NCBI GenBank assembly: GCA_037140715.1
Contig: JBAXDX010000076.1
Location: forward strand, 1-13,938
From: JAUZPB01 sp037140715
GTDB lineage: Bacteria > Bacteroidota > Ignavibacteria > Ignavibacteriales > SURF-24
DNA: 13,938 nucleotides
Reading direction: 5' to 3'
In this document: positions 1-8,327 of the stretch, one piece after another
Layout of the letters: each line of letters opens with the position of its first letter
Position numbering within the stretch: the stretch's first letter is position 1
Notes under the pieces: generated by a model
Told to the model about the DNA's origin: nothing
What the model saw: only the letters and a program-made list of their open reading frames with translations
Databases searched by the model: none
Translations under genes and position numbers: made by a program

Positions 1-77
1 CTCTTCTGCTAATCAATGGTAAAACTCTATCCATACAGACCGCCGTAAATTATCAGGTTCAATTTGGAATATACTAA
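1..77 (+). CDS. Possible 3' end of a gene entering from the left edge
   Basis: Frame 3 is open from the window edge to a TAA at 75-77 and would encode a 24-residue tail ending in NYQVQFGIY. The other two plus frames close within 30 bases, and the minus frames look unconvincing. An aromatic last residue after a strand-like stretch is reminiscent of the C-terminal beta-strand of outer-membrane proteins, but 24 residues are too few to assign a family. If real, the gene converges with the respiratory operon on the other strand. It could equally be a chance open stretch. Confidence 0.3.
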   Translation, partial: LLLINGKTLSIQTAVNYQVQFGIY

Positions 78-95
78 GACTCAGATTTTATTTTT

Positions 96-277
96 ACAGG
101 TCCGGATATTACTTTTGTTCTTACAGATTTAACTTTCGTTCCTATAAATGTTACTTCTGTTCCTACAGATTTAACTTTTATTCCTATAAATGTTATTTTT
201 GTTCCTATAGATTTAACTTTTGTTCCTATAAATATTACTTTTATTCCTATAGATTTAACTTTTATAGGAACAAAAGT
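96..277. repeat. 21-bp minisatellite with an inverted terminal copy
   Basis: Seven near-perfect 21-bp units run head to tail at 117-137, 138-158, 159-179, 180-200, 201-221, 222-242 and 243-263, with a degenerate unit at 96-116. Two unit types alternate: odd units contain cagatttaac or tagatttaac, even units contain ataaatgtta or ataaatatta, so the higher-order period is 42 bp. Each begins (g/a)ttcct. The array ends with an inverted half-unit at 263-277 (tataggaacaaaagt), a perfect 15-bp reverse complement of 216-230. The unit is seven codons long, and both strands stay open through the array (plus 78-389, minus 325-74), but neither frame has an ATG, GTG or TTG before the repeats. It lies directly after the last gene of the respiratory operon. 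Confidence 0.9.
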
Positions 278-328
278 GAAATTTTCACCTGCGATTTTAA
301 GTGAGCCAAACTGTAATCTATTATTTTA

Positions 329-1291
329 TCAGCCTTTAGAGATTTTTGCCCTTTTAAGAAAGCTAAACAGGTCATTTAACCGGCTTTGACTAAGATTAAT
401 AACATCGGGTTTGAAACCATTAACAATAAGGGAGACTGAAACTGTTTTTATCAGCTCCGAAGGACTTTCCTGCCAGGCATTTGATTTACTCAAAAACGTC
501 AACGCTTTTAATTTATCACCTGCAACCGCCTCAAAAATCTTTCCACCAGGATCATTTTCATTAAGTTTTGTAAAAATAAATGCATTATTCACTAATTTAA
601 CTTCAGACGAAATATCGGATGACTGAAGCTCAACTGCCTGCGAAACCGGAATTTGAGCCGGAGTAACAGTCCCTTTGGAAAGATTATAGGCTTTATCCAT
701 CTCAGCAAGTTCCTGCTCGTTTGTCTGAGGAAAATCAGTCCTGAATGTACGAACAAACCCAATCAAAGCAACTTTGTCTTCATTAGGTATATATTCAAAG
801 GCAGGCATTGCGCTGCCTGGAATTCCTTTTTGAACCGTCCTGAACATATCGGAGAACTTTCGTCCATTTTTCCATCCTTCAAGAGCATGGAAGTTTCGTG
901 GTTTAGGATTAAGCATGGCGCCCGCAGGACCATCGCCCATTCCGGCGACGCCGTGGCAGGAGATACAATTTGTCAGGAACAGAGCCTTACCCTTATTTAT
1001 TGATACTTCGGAAGGCTTTGCGATTTCCTTAATATCAATTCCTTTTGAGATACTCCCTTTTGTAGCCTTTACATCTTTAAAAATGTTGGCTGAATCGGCA
1101 ATAACATACGGCGATGTATTTATCTGAGCCTGATTTATATTAATAACATAATAATAGCCCGCGATAAAAATTACTGCAAGGAAATATGGATAAATAAGTC
1201 CAAACCATCTTGACGGGGTTTTTATAACATTAAGAAAGTTAATTTCTTCTTCAATTTGCGGTTTATTTTCATTATATAGTTTATTATCCAT
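329..1291 (-). CDS. Membrane-anchored monoheme cytochrome c, last gene of the ACIII operon
   Basis: A 320-residue protein with one N-terminal membrane segment (about residues 30-52) and a class I cytochrome c domain. The heme site is CISCH at 109-113, followed by GxGDGPAG, and the likely axial methionine is Met162 in SAMPAF. The cytochrome domain ends near residue 185; the remaining ~130 residues match no family I recognise and show no further heme motif. The start ATG lies 15 nt after actF, with AAGGG upstream. It is probably co-transcribed with the act genes. From position I infer a role as electron acceptor from ACIII or as a link to an oxidase. The cytochrome fold is certain; the partner is not. 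Confidence 0.85.
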   Translation of the reverse strand: MDNKLYNENKPQIEEEINFLNVIKTPSRWFGLIYPYFLAVIFIAGYYYVININQAQINTSPYVIADSANIFKDVKATKGSISKGIDIKEIAKPSEVSINKGKALFLTNCISCHGVAGMGDGPAGAMLNPKPRNFHALEGWKNGRKFSDMFRTVQKGIPGSAMPAFEYIPNEDKVALIGFVRTFRTDFPQTNEQELAEMDKAYNLSKGTVTPAQIPVSQAVELQSSDISSEVKLVNNAFIFTKLNENDPGGKIFEAVAGDKLKALTFLSKSNAWQESPSELIKTVSVSLIVNGFKPDVINLSQSRLNDLFSFLKRAKISKG

Positions 1292-1306
1292 TTTAAGACC
1301 CTTAAT

Positions 1307-2518
1307 TTAGAGACGGAAATCAATCCCGCTTTGAAGCTTGGGATCGCCAACAGGAATAAGATTATTATTTTTAGCTTTTAATATAAATAACACTATAACA
1401 ATTCCTATAGCCGCTACAGGAAAAGCAATTTCCATCCAGCCGAAGACCGCACCCGCCCTGCTGTAACTCGGCATTATCAGCCAGTAAAGATCATAATAAT
1501 GAGCAGCCAGTAGCCAGACCGACATAATCAACAGCCGCTTTGGGTTCATCTTTGAAGTCTGCGATAAAAGTGCGAAATATGGAATTACGAAATGAATGAA
1601 TATAAGTCCGAGCGATACATATTTCCAGCTTCCCGCCCAACGGGCAAACAGCCAGGTAGTTTCTTCCGGGATATTGGAATACCAGATAAGCATATACTGA
1701 CTGAAGGCTATATATGCCCAGAAATTGACAAAAGCGAACATCAGCGCGCCAAAACTGTAATAATGATCTTTTATTAACTTAAAGGGGAAGTAGTTTCTGT
1801 TACTAAGGAGAACAATAATAATCGTTGCAGCTGAAAGAGCTGTGAGTATAGTTCCCGCGAAATAATAAACACCATAAATTGTAGAGTACCAATGAGGCTC
1901 AAGCGACATCATCCAGTCAATTGCAGAAAATGTAAGCGATATAGCAAAGACAGGAATAAATACGGCTGATAATTTTATGTTTTTGGTTGTCCGCCGCGGG
2001 TCTTTTGACTTATCCTGTTTTTTTGAATTACGAATCAAAAAGAAGCGGAATATAAGCCAAAGACCCATAAAGACCGCCGTTCTGATAATGAAAAAGGTTG
2101 TATTGAGATATGGGCTTTTCTTCGTCAGAATTACATCGGACTTAACCGCATCGAGATGAGTCCAGTGGTAAAGGTCATGCATATTAAATATTAAGACAGC
2201 CACGATAACCGGCAGAATGAACAAAACTCCTGATAAAAATTCACTTATTCTTCTGAAGGGAACACTCCATACGGCCCCCGCGGCATACTCAAGCGCTACC
2301 AGAAAAAGCGAACCCAGCCCGATACTCATTAAAAACATTAAAAGTATAAGAAGGTTAAAAGAAGCACGCGTCTTATCGACTGAAAAAGCAACGACCATCA
2401 GTACTGCCCCGGTCAGAGACAATCCCCAGCCAAGCTTACTAAGTTTAGGAGACAACTGTTTTTTATTCTCAGGCAATCCTTTTTCTGATGTGTTGATTGT
2501 GTTATCAGTTAAACTCAT
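1307..2518 (-). CDS. actF: ACIII subunit ActF, NrfD-like quinol-binding membrane protein
   Basis: A 403-residue polytopic membrane protein with about ten hydrophobic segments, the first near residues 29-48 and the last near 365-385. Sequence such as SAIDWMMSLEPHWYSTIYGVYYF is typical of the second NrfD-like membrane subunit of alternative complex III (quinol:cytochrome c oxidoreductase quinone-binding subunit 2). In the family it sits beside ActC in the membrane and is thought to contribute to quinol chemistry and perhaps proton movement. Its ATG overlaps the actD-actE stop codon by 4 nt (ATGA), indicating translational coupling. Length fits the family. No defect is seen. It is unlikely to be another NrfD-type protein given the complete act gene order. 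Confidence 0.93.
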   Translation of the reverse strand: MSLTDNTINTSEKGLPENKKQLSPKLSKLGWGLSLTGAVLMVVAFSVDKTRASFNLLILLMFLMSIGLGSLFLVALEYAAGAVWSVPFRRISEFLSGVLFILPVIVAVLIFNMHDLYHWTHLDAVKSDVILTKKSPYLNTTFFIIRTAVFMGLWLIFRFFLIRNSKKQDKSKDPRRTTKNIKLSAVFIPVFAISLTFSAIDWMMSLEPHWYSTIYGVYYFAGTILTALSAATIIIVLLSNRNYFPFKLIKDHYYSFGALMFAFVNFWAYIAFSQYMLIWYSNIPEETTWLFARWAGSWKYVSLGLIFIHFVIPYFALLSQTSKMNPKRLLIMSVWLLAAHYYDLYWLIMPSYSRAGAVFGWMEIAFPVAAIGIVIVLFILKAKNNNLIPVGDPKLQSGIDFRL

Positions 2519-3654
2519 TTTATGTCAGTCTCCTTCGCGTTTTGAGATCTCTGTAAAGCCCTCACATACAAAATAACTGCCCATCTCTCCTCCCTTGAAA
2601 TCTGTTTAGCGTAAGACGGCATAACATTCTGACCTTCGGTGATTATATGATAAATATCTCCATCCCTGAAATTCCGGACCTTCTCAGAATGCAGGCTTGG
2701 AGGATTTGGAAACTGACCGCGAAGCCTGCTGTCTCCTTTTGCAAAATAGCCATGGCAGGGACTGCAGAATATATCAAATTTCATCCTGCCCATGCTTAGA
2801 TTTTCCTTAACAGGAAGCAGCGGATTAATAAGATTTTTTGAAGCCGATGCCTGATTCCCTTTATACAGATAAGGCTCAAATCCTCTTGCAACGGAACCTT
2901 CTACGGGCAGCCTCATTCCAAAGCCATCGGCAAACAGTACTGTTTTATGCTGAGGGTTTAGCTTAGGCTGATTTGCCATCCAGTTAAACGGCGGCATGAA
3001 CATAAGATAATTTAATGTAAAATAAGTAAGTCCGGCTACCGCGAGGAATACCATTGCAAGAAATCCAATAAACTTTGGTTCAAAAACATTGTTCTTTACG
3101 TTTAATTCATCCTCATCAAAATAAATTTTAGTAATTAACTGCGCTCCAAGTATGACTAAAAATCTGTTTACTTTTTTCTCATCAAAGAGCGGATCGGATG
3201 CCTGAATGCTTATACCGAATTTATCCGATGAAACCATTTTCATATAACGGGTATCATGCAGAGGATGCGAGTTATTCGGGAATTTAAAGAATATAGCAAG
3301 CATTGAAACGACAGTCATTACTGAAGCCAGCAATACCGTAATCTCAAAAATAATCGGTATAAAAGCCGGCAGCGAGAAATATGGTTTGCCCCCGATGATA
3401 AGCGGATAGCTTGAAGAAGAAATATACCACATCGCCAGTAAAGCAAGCGCAGCACCGCTTAAGCCAAAGACTAAAGCAATATAACTTAACGAAGACGGCT
3501 TAATCCTCATGGCGTTTGACATTCCATGCACAGGGTATGAGGTGTTTATATCATACTTTGTATAACCGGCGTCTGCTGCTGCCTCGGCCGCTTTAATAAT
3601 TTCATCCGGAGTATCAAACACTCCCGTAACAGAGTAAAGAATTTTATCAGACAT
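2515..3654 (-). CDS. actDE: Fused ACIII subunits ActD (DUF3341) and ActE (monoheme cytochrome c)
   Basis: One 379-residue reading frame holds two ACIII subunits. Residues 1 to about 180 match ActD (DUF3341): the opening YSVTGVFDTPDEIIKAAE, a two-helix membrane hairpin at about 57-78 and 95-122, and the FKFP segment after it. A third membrane helix at about 194-218 then leads to the ActE part, which has the conserved VARG near 255, heme site CSPCH at 297-301 and likely axial Met345 in NVMPSYA, ending in the typical RWAVILYVRALQ helix. ActE alone is usually lipid-anchored; here the third helix provides the anchor. The start overlaps actC by 8 nt. No internal stop or frameshift is visible, so this is a genuine fusion. 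Confidence 0.93.
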   Translation of the reverse strand: MSDKILYSVTGVFDTPDEIIKAAEAAADAGYTKYDINTSYPVHGMSNAMRIKPSSLSYIALVFGLSGAALALLAMWYISSSSYPLIIGGKPYFSLPAFIPIIFEITVLLASVMTVVSMLAIFFKFPNNSHPLHDTRYMKMVSSDKFGISIQASDPLFDEKKVNRFLVILGAQLITKIYFDEDELNVKNNVFEPKFIGFLAMVFLAVAGLTYFTLNYLMFMPPFNWMANQPKLNPQHKTVLFADGFGMRLPVEGSVARGFEPYLYKGNQASASKNLINPLLPVKENLSMGRMKFDIFCSPCHGYFAKGDSRLRGQFPNPPSLHSEKVRNFRDGDIYHIITEGQNVMPSYAKQISREERWAVILYVRALQRSQNAKETDIK

Positions 3655-5062
3655 GATTTACTCCTGAGCGGATTGTTTCAGGTTCTTCTTTTGAACCATG
3701 GTCATGATGATGTTTAGGCTGCGCTCCAAAAATAACAGCCTTAACTTCCGAGATAGAAACAACCGGCATTGTTTTTATAAAGAGTAATAAAAAAGTAAAG
3801 AACATTCCAAAACTGCCGATTAATATCCCAAAATCAACAAGCGTAGGCGTAAACATTCTCCAGCTTGACGGCAGAAAATCTCTTGACAGCGATGTTACAA
3901 TAATTACAAAACGCTCGAACCACATGCCAACGTTTACAAACACGCCAATTACAAACATAACCGGAATAGTAGTCCTTATCTTCTTAAACCAGAAAAGTTG
4001 CGGAGATATTACATTGCATGAAACCATTGTCCAGTATGCCCAGGCATAAGGTCCCATAGCTCTGTTAATAAAAACAAATTGTTCTGAAGGATTGCCGCTG
4101 TACCATGCGATAAAAAATTCCATTCCGTAAGCATAACCTACCATCGAGCCGGTAAGCAACATAACTTTATTCATTCTTTCAAGAGTTTTTACGGTAATTA
4201 TATGTTCAAAGTTAAATATCTTTCTGACAATAATTAATACGTTCTGAACCATTGCAAAACCGGAAAATACCGCGCCCGCTACAAAATAAGGAGGGAAGAT
4301 TGTCGTATGCCAGCCGGGCAGTACTGATGTTGCAAAGTCAAAACTTACGATTGTATGTACAGACAACACAAGCGGAGTAGCAAAGCCGGCCAGAACAAGA
4401 TAAACCATTTCGTAATGATGCCAGTGCCTGCTCGAATGACGCCAGCCAAGACTAAAGACTGAATATAAAAGTTTTTTAATTTTGTTAGTCGTCCTGTCTC
4501 TTAAAGTAGCAAGATCAGGAATAAGTCCAATATACCAAAAAACTAAAGAAACAGTTAAATAAGTGCTGACAGCAAATACATCCCATACAAGAGGTGAGAT
4601 AAAATTTACCCAGATGCCGTGTTCATTTGGATAAGGAAATAAATAACCGGCAAGCCAGGAACGTCCCACATGAATAAGCGGAAAAATACCCGCCGTTAAT
4701 ACTGCAAAGATTGTCATGCCTTCAGCAAATCTGGATATACCGTTTCTCCATTTTTGTCTGAGCAAAAATAAAATTGCTGAGATTAACGTTCCCGCATGAC
4801 CGATGCCAATCCAAAAAACAAAGTTAGTAATATCAAAAGCCCAGCCCACGGGCTGGTTATTGCCCCACATACCAATACCATAATAAAAGGTCAGTCCAAG
4901 ACTAATCCCGCCAATTGCAAGCATTGTTAATGTAATGGACAAAGCTATAAAATATTTTTTATCAGGCTTAACATCTAAAGGAGCAGCAATTACATTCTCA
5001 ATATCTGCAAAAGATGGTTTGCCGTCTATTACCGAAATCTCTTTTGTATAATCAACGATCAC
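3647..5062 (-). CDS. actC: ACIII subunit ActC, NrfD/PsrC-type integral membrane protein
   Basis: A 471-residue polytopic protein with about ten membrane helices, roughly at residues 38-61, 76-100, 113-132, 155-180, 218-240, 257-280, 300-320, 335-360, 366-390 and 410-432. Stretches such as HAGTLISAILFL, MWFERFVIIVTSL and the HIGRSW-like HVGRSWLAGY are characteristic of the NrfD/PsrC family and of ActC in particular. ActC is the main quinol-site subunit, docking the Fe-S subunit ActB on the periplasmic face. The C-terminal tail has a short histidine cluster (HHHDH at 451-455), whose purpose is unclear. Start overlaps the actB stop by 4 nt (ATGA), and the end overlaps actD-actE by 8 nt, so the four genes are translationally linked. 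Confidence 0.94.
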   Translation of the reverse strand: MIVDYTKEISVIDGKPSFADIENVIAAPLDVKPDKKYFIALSITLTMLAIGGISLGLTFYYGIGMWGNNQPVGWAFDITNFVFWIGIGHAGTLISAILFLLRQKWRNGISRFAEGMTIFAVLTAGIFPLIHVGRSWLAGYLFPYPNEHGIWVNFISPLVWDVFAVSTYLTVSLVFWYIGLIPDLATLRDRTTNKIKKLLYSVFSLGWRHSSRHWHHYEMVYLVLAGFATPLVLSVHTIVSFDFATSVLPGWHTTIFPPYFVAGAVFSGFAMVQNVLIIVRKIFNFEHIITVKTLERMNKVMLLTGSMVGYAYGMEFFIAWYSGNPSEQFVFINRAMGPYAWAYWTMVSCNVISPQLFWFKKIRTTIPVMFVIGVFVNVGMWFERFVIIVTSLSRDFLPSSWRMFTPTLVDFGILIGSFGMFFTFLLLFIKTMPVVSISEVKAVIFGAQPKHHHDHGSKEEPETIRSGVNHV

Positions 5063-8000
5063 TCTTTATCCTCCGGGAATGTATTCCTTAATTTAGCAAG
5101 GTAAGTTACGTTCGGTCTGGTATTAATATCAGCCAGAACGTGATAACCAAGCTCGTGAGTTCTATATTTTGATACAACCGATTCAGGATCGTTTACATCG
5201 CCAAATTCAATAGCTTTTGAAGGACAAGCCTGCTGACAGGCAGTCTGAACATCACTCCCTTTAAGAGGTCTGTTTTCCTTAATAGCCACTGCCCTGGATT
5301 CCATAATCCTCTGAATACAAAACGTACACTTTTCCATAACACCGCGCGAACGGACTGTAACCTCAGGATTAAATGCAAGTTCAACCGGTTCCTGCTGATA
5401 ATAACCGTCTGCAAAATGATCTCTGAAATTAAAGAAGTTAAAACGTCTGACTTTGTAAGGACAGTTGTTTGAACAATATCTTGTACCAACGCAGCGGTTA
5501 TATGTCATCTGGTTTAGACCATCGGGACTGTGCGATGTTGCCGCAACCGGACAAACATTCTCGCATGGAGCTGTATCACAGTGCTGGCAAAGCATCGGCT
5601 GAGTATATACGACAGGCTCTTCCGGCGTGCCTGAATAATAACGGTCAACTCTGACCCACTGCATTACACGACCCGCGTCAACCTGATCTTTCCCTACAAC
5701 CGGAATATTATTTTCAACATCACAGCCAGCTACGCATACATTACAGCCAATACATTTATTTAAATCAATCCCCATTCCCCACTTAACGCCTTTATACTCA
5801 ATCTCTTTTATGATAGTAGGCTGTTCACGTTTATCTTTCTCAAGGAAATCAGGATTCTTCTTAAATTCATTGTAAGTCCCCTGCCGGATAATGCCACGCG
5901 TAAGGTGAAGATCTTTTACCAGCAATTCATCAAGCGAATGCTGCTCCTGCGTGGAAACTAATTTATAAGAACCTTTAACCTTCTGCACTTTTACGTCGGA
6001 GTAAAGATAAATTCCCATATCAGAAAACTTCCCTAAGAGAGTATTTACATTTACGCCAACATCAGTTCCGACATCTCCCGCCTTTGATCTGCCGTAACCC
6101 AATTCAACTGCAATCATTTTATCAGCCATACCCGGCTGCAGAAAGACAGGCAACTGCTGTCTGCGTCCATTAATAGTTACTTCAATTTTATCATTATTCT
6201 TAACTCCTAATTCCTTACCGGTAGCGGGCGAAACTGCGGCATAATTATCCCAGACAACTTTAGATACCGGATGCGGCAGTTCCTGAAGCCATCCGTTATT
6301 GGCAAACCGTCCATCACCAAGATAATGATTCTGCTTAAACAACATAACAAAACCATCCGGTGCATTCAGCTTGGCTAATGAAGCCAGTGATTCTTTCTTA
6401 AACCGCGGCAGAGCAGCCTGATTATCTGCCGATGTCAGAACAACTCCGTTTTCAAGGGCTGTAAACCAGAAAGTTTTGAATTCAAGTGGCGAGTTTAATT
6501 TCGGGAATATATCTTTTTCCCAACTGTTTAATAAATATTCATGGTAAACAGTCTCTTTCCAGGCATTCTTATTTCCGGAGGACCAGACAAGAAATACAGC
6601 TTCTTTTTGTCTTGTCTTATAAAGCGGATTAATAACCGGCTGCTGAAGACTGTAAACCCCGGTTCTTGTATTATAATCTCCCCAGCTTTCAAGATTATGA
6701 TTTAATGGCAGAGAGTACGCGCATACAGATGATGTTTCATTTTCCTGTTCCGTAAGACTCAAAGCCAGCGGCACTTTCTTTAGAGCTTCAGCATAATTAT
6801 ATTCAGGCGGGAAATGATAAACCGGATTAGTATCAACATGAATAAGAACCCCGACATTGCCATCCCGCATATTTTTAACAAGCTCATCAATTTCCTGCGG
6901 GGTCGATAACTGAGCGGAGCTGACCGGAAACTGCTCCTGGTTATAAAGCTTTGTGTTTCCAAGTACTTCATTAAGCGCATTTACGATAAGGTGCATACTT
7001 TCGGGAAGCCTGCTGCCGGCATAAACAATCGCCCTGCCGCGTTTCTCATATAAGTCCGTGACTAACCGATTAACATTCTTTTCTGAAAGGTTATATTTCT
7101 TAACTGCCTGAGCAAGGCTTATACCGTTGCTGACACTTAAAGAATTATTCAGTTTTTTATTTAATTCTGAAAGTAAAGCCAAAGCAAATTCCTGCTGTTG
7201 ATCCGGCCTTAGTCTGAAACGGTAGTCGGAATTAATACCTGTTGCGCTCATGGAGCCTTCAGCCTGATAGAACCTGCTGAATTCAACTTTATTAAACGCA
7301 TCACGCTTTGAAGCGAACATTCTTATTGTTTCTATCGAGTGGCCTTCGCCGGAAAGGAAATCGCCTTCAAAGGAAAGAATTATCTCTGCTTCGTCCCATT
7401 TAATCAGAGGAACAATACTGCTGTCATAAGACTTTTTCCAGGCACTGTTTCTATTAGCTTCATTAAAAACTTCATAACTATAGAACCTGGCATTTGGATA
7501 TTTTGTCTTAAATTCGTTATAAACTTTTAGCGTACCAGGCGACTGAATGCTGTGCGTAAGAACAGCGATATGCTTCCCGGAATTCTGAGTACTGTTCATG
7601 GCTGAGATAATAACATCATCAGCTTTGCTCCATGCAGCTTTGGAAGATATCCCGTCTGAAATTCTGACCGGATTTTTAAGCCTGTTTGGATCATATAAAT
7701 TTAATACGCCCGCCTGACCGGTCGCACAAATCTTTCCTTTGTTTACCGGATGCTCAGGATTACCGTCAACTTTTACAGGGCGACCCTCCCTTGTCTTAAT
7801 TAATATGCCACAGGTATTATGACAGCCTGTACAAGTTGAAGCATAAAAATTTGCAACACCGGGGATAACCTCTTCAGGTTTTTTATTATAAGAAACTATC
7901 TCCCCTTTATCCCTGTAATTAGAACAGGAAGCAACGGCAAAGGCTGTCGAAGCACTTAACAGAGCAAGGAATTTACGCCTTGAAATACCGGATAATTCAG

Positions 8001-8109
8001 TAATATCAAAACTACCGGTTACTCCGTCCGTATCAGTTTCATTTACTTCAGGGTTATTACCCGGGTAGCCGGGATCTTTCCGGTTTCTTTCGTCCTGAGT
8101 ATTATTCAT
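5059..8109 (-). CDS. actB: ACIII subunit ActB, molybdopterin-like plus four-cluster Fe-S protein
   Basis: A 1016-residue protein with both ActB domains. A Tat signal (SRRKFL at 43-48) is followed by a hydrophobic stretch and VASC at 59-62, which fits a lipobox, so it may be a Tat-exported lipoprotein. The B1 domain resembles molybdopterin oxidoreductases and carries Cys93, 96, 100 and 128 in Cx2Cx3Cx27C spacing. The C-terminal B2 ferredoxin-like domain (about 771-1016) has 15 cysteines: 786, 789, 792, 796; 841, 844, 849, 853; 873, 879, 883; 928, 931; 958, 962. Fifteen ligands fit three [4Fe-4S] clusters and one [3Fe-4S], as known for ACIII. The start ATG overlaps the preceding small gene by 8 nt with AAAGG upstream. 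B1 in ACIII is known to hold no molybdenum cofactor. Confidence 0.95.
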   Translation of the reverse strand: MNNTQDERNRKDPGYPGNNPEVNETDTDGVTGSFDITELSGISRRKFLALLSASTAFAVASCSNYRDKGEIVSYNKKPEEVIPGVANFYASTCTGCHNTCGILIKTREGRPVKVDGNPEHPVNKGKICATGQAGVLNLYDPNRLKNPVRISDGISSKAAWSKADDVIISAMNSTQNSGKHIAVLTHSIQSPGTLKVYNEFKTKYPNARFYSYEVFNEANRNSAWKKSYDSSIVPLIKWDEAEIILSFEGDFLSGEGHSIETIRMFASKRDAFNKVEFSRFYQAEGSMSATGINSDYRFRLRPDQQQEFALALLSELNKKLNNSLSVSNGISLAQAVKKYNLSEKNVNRLVTDLYEKRGRAIVYAGSRLPESMHLIVNALNEVLGNTKLYNQEQFPVSSAQLSTPQEIDELVKNMRDGNVGVLIHVDTNPVYHFPPEYNYAEALKKVPLALSLTEQENETSSVCAYSLPLNHNLESWGDYNTRTGVYSLQQPVINPLYKTRQKEAVFLVWSSGNKNAWKETVYHEYLLNSWEKDIFPKLNSPLEFKTFWFTALENGVVLTSADNQAALPRFKKESLASLAKLNAPDGFVMLFKQNHYLGDGRFANNGWLQELPHPVSKVVWDNYAAVSPATGKELGVKNNDKIEVTINGRRQQLPVFLQPGMADKMIAVELGYGRSKAGDVGTDVGVNVNTLLGKFSDMGIYLYSDVKVQKVKGSYKLVSTQEQHSLDELLVKDLHLTRGIIRQGTYNEFKKNPDFLEKDKREQPTIIKEIEYKGVKWGMGIDLNKCIGCNVCVAGCDVENNIPVVGKDQVDAGRVMQWVRVDRYYSGTPEEPVVYTQPMLCQHCDTAPCENVCPVAATSHSPDGLNQMTYNRCVGTRYCSNNCPYKVRRFNFFNFRDHFADGYYQQEPVELAFNPEVTVRSRGVMEKCTFCIQRIMESRAVAIKENRPLKGSDVQTACQQACPSKAIEFGDVNDPESVVSKYRTHELGYHVLADINTRPNVTYLAKLRNTFPEDKE

Positions 8110-8314
8110 CAGACTTTACCTTTCTTGTTCCATATTTTACTGCTAAAGGATTAACTGTTACTTTTATAGATTCACCGGACGCATTTTTATTTTTCCCGGT
8201 TATGAACCTGAACGGGAAAATATTGAGCAATAACAGCCCGGCGAAGCCTTTACTCAATTTGTAAAAAAAACTCCTGCGTTCAATCTTATTTGATATACCC
8301 GGATTGATTTGCAT
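8102..8314 (-). CDS. Small Tat-signal-like single-helix protein between actA and actB
   Basis: A 70-residue protein. I chose the ATG at 8314 because AGGAGAAG stands about 9 nt upstream and overlaps the actA stop codon; the longer frame from 8371 would lie inside actA. The N-terminus has a twin-arginine-like motif (ERRSFFYKL, Arg13-Arg14) followed by a hydrophobic segment at about 24-35, then a basic, polar tail (41-70) without cysteines. It looks like a Tat leader or signal anchor, similar in layout to the start of Rieske proteins, but with no folded passenger domain. Its stop overlaps actB by 8 nt, tying it to the ACIII operon. I do not recognise a family. It may be an accessory or assembly subunit, or a remnant leader. 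Confidence 0.72.
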   Translation of the reverse strand: MQINPGISNKIERRSFFYKLSKGFAGLLLLNIFPFRFITGKNKNASGESIKVTVNPLAVKYGTRKVKSDE

Positions 8315-8327
8315 TAATATTCTTCTC

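Noticed and set aside
96..277. CRISPR array
   Set aside because: Units are contiguous 21-mers with no unique spacers and no cas genes nearby.
411..1127. Plus-strand open frames opposite the cytochrome c gene
   Set aside because: They lie entirely antisense to a clear cytochrome c gene, have no family resemblance and no ribosome sites.
2217..2576. 119-codon plus-strand frame opposite actF and actD-actE
   Set aside because: Antisense shadow of two well-identified membrane protein genes.
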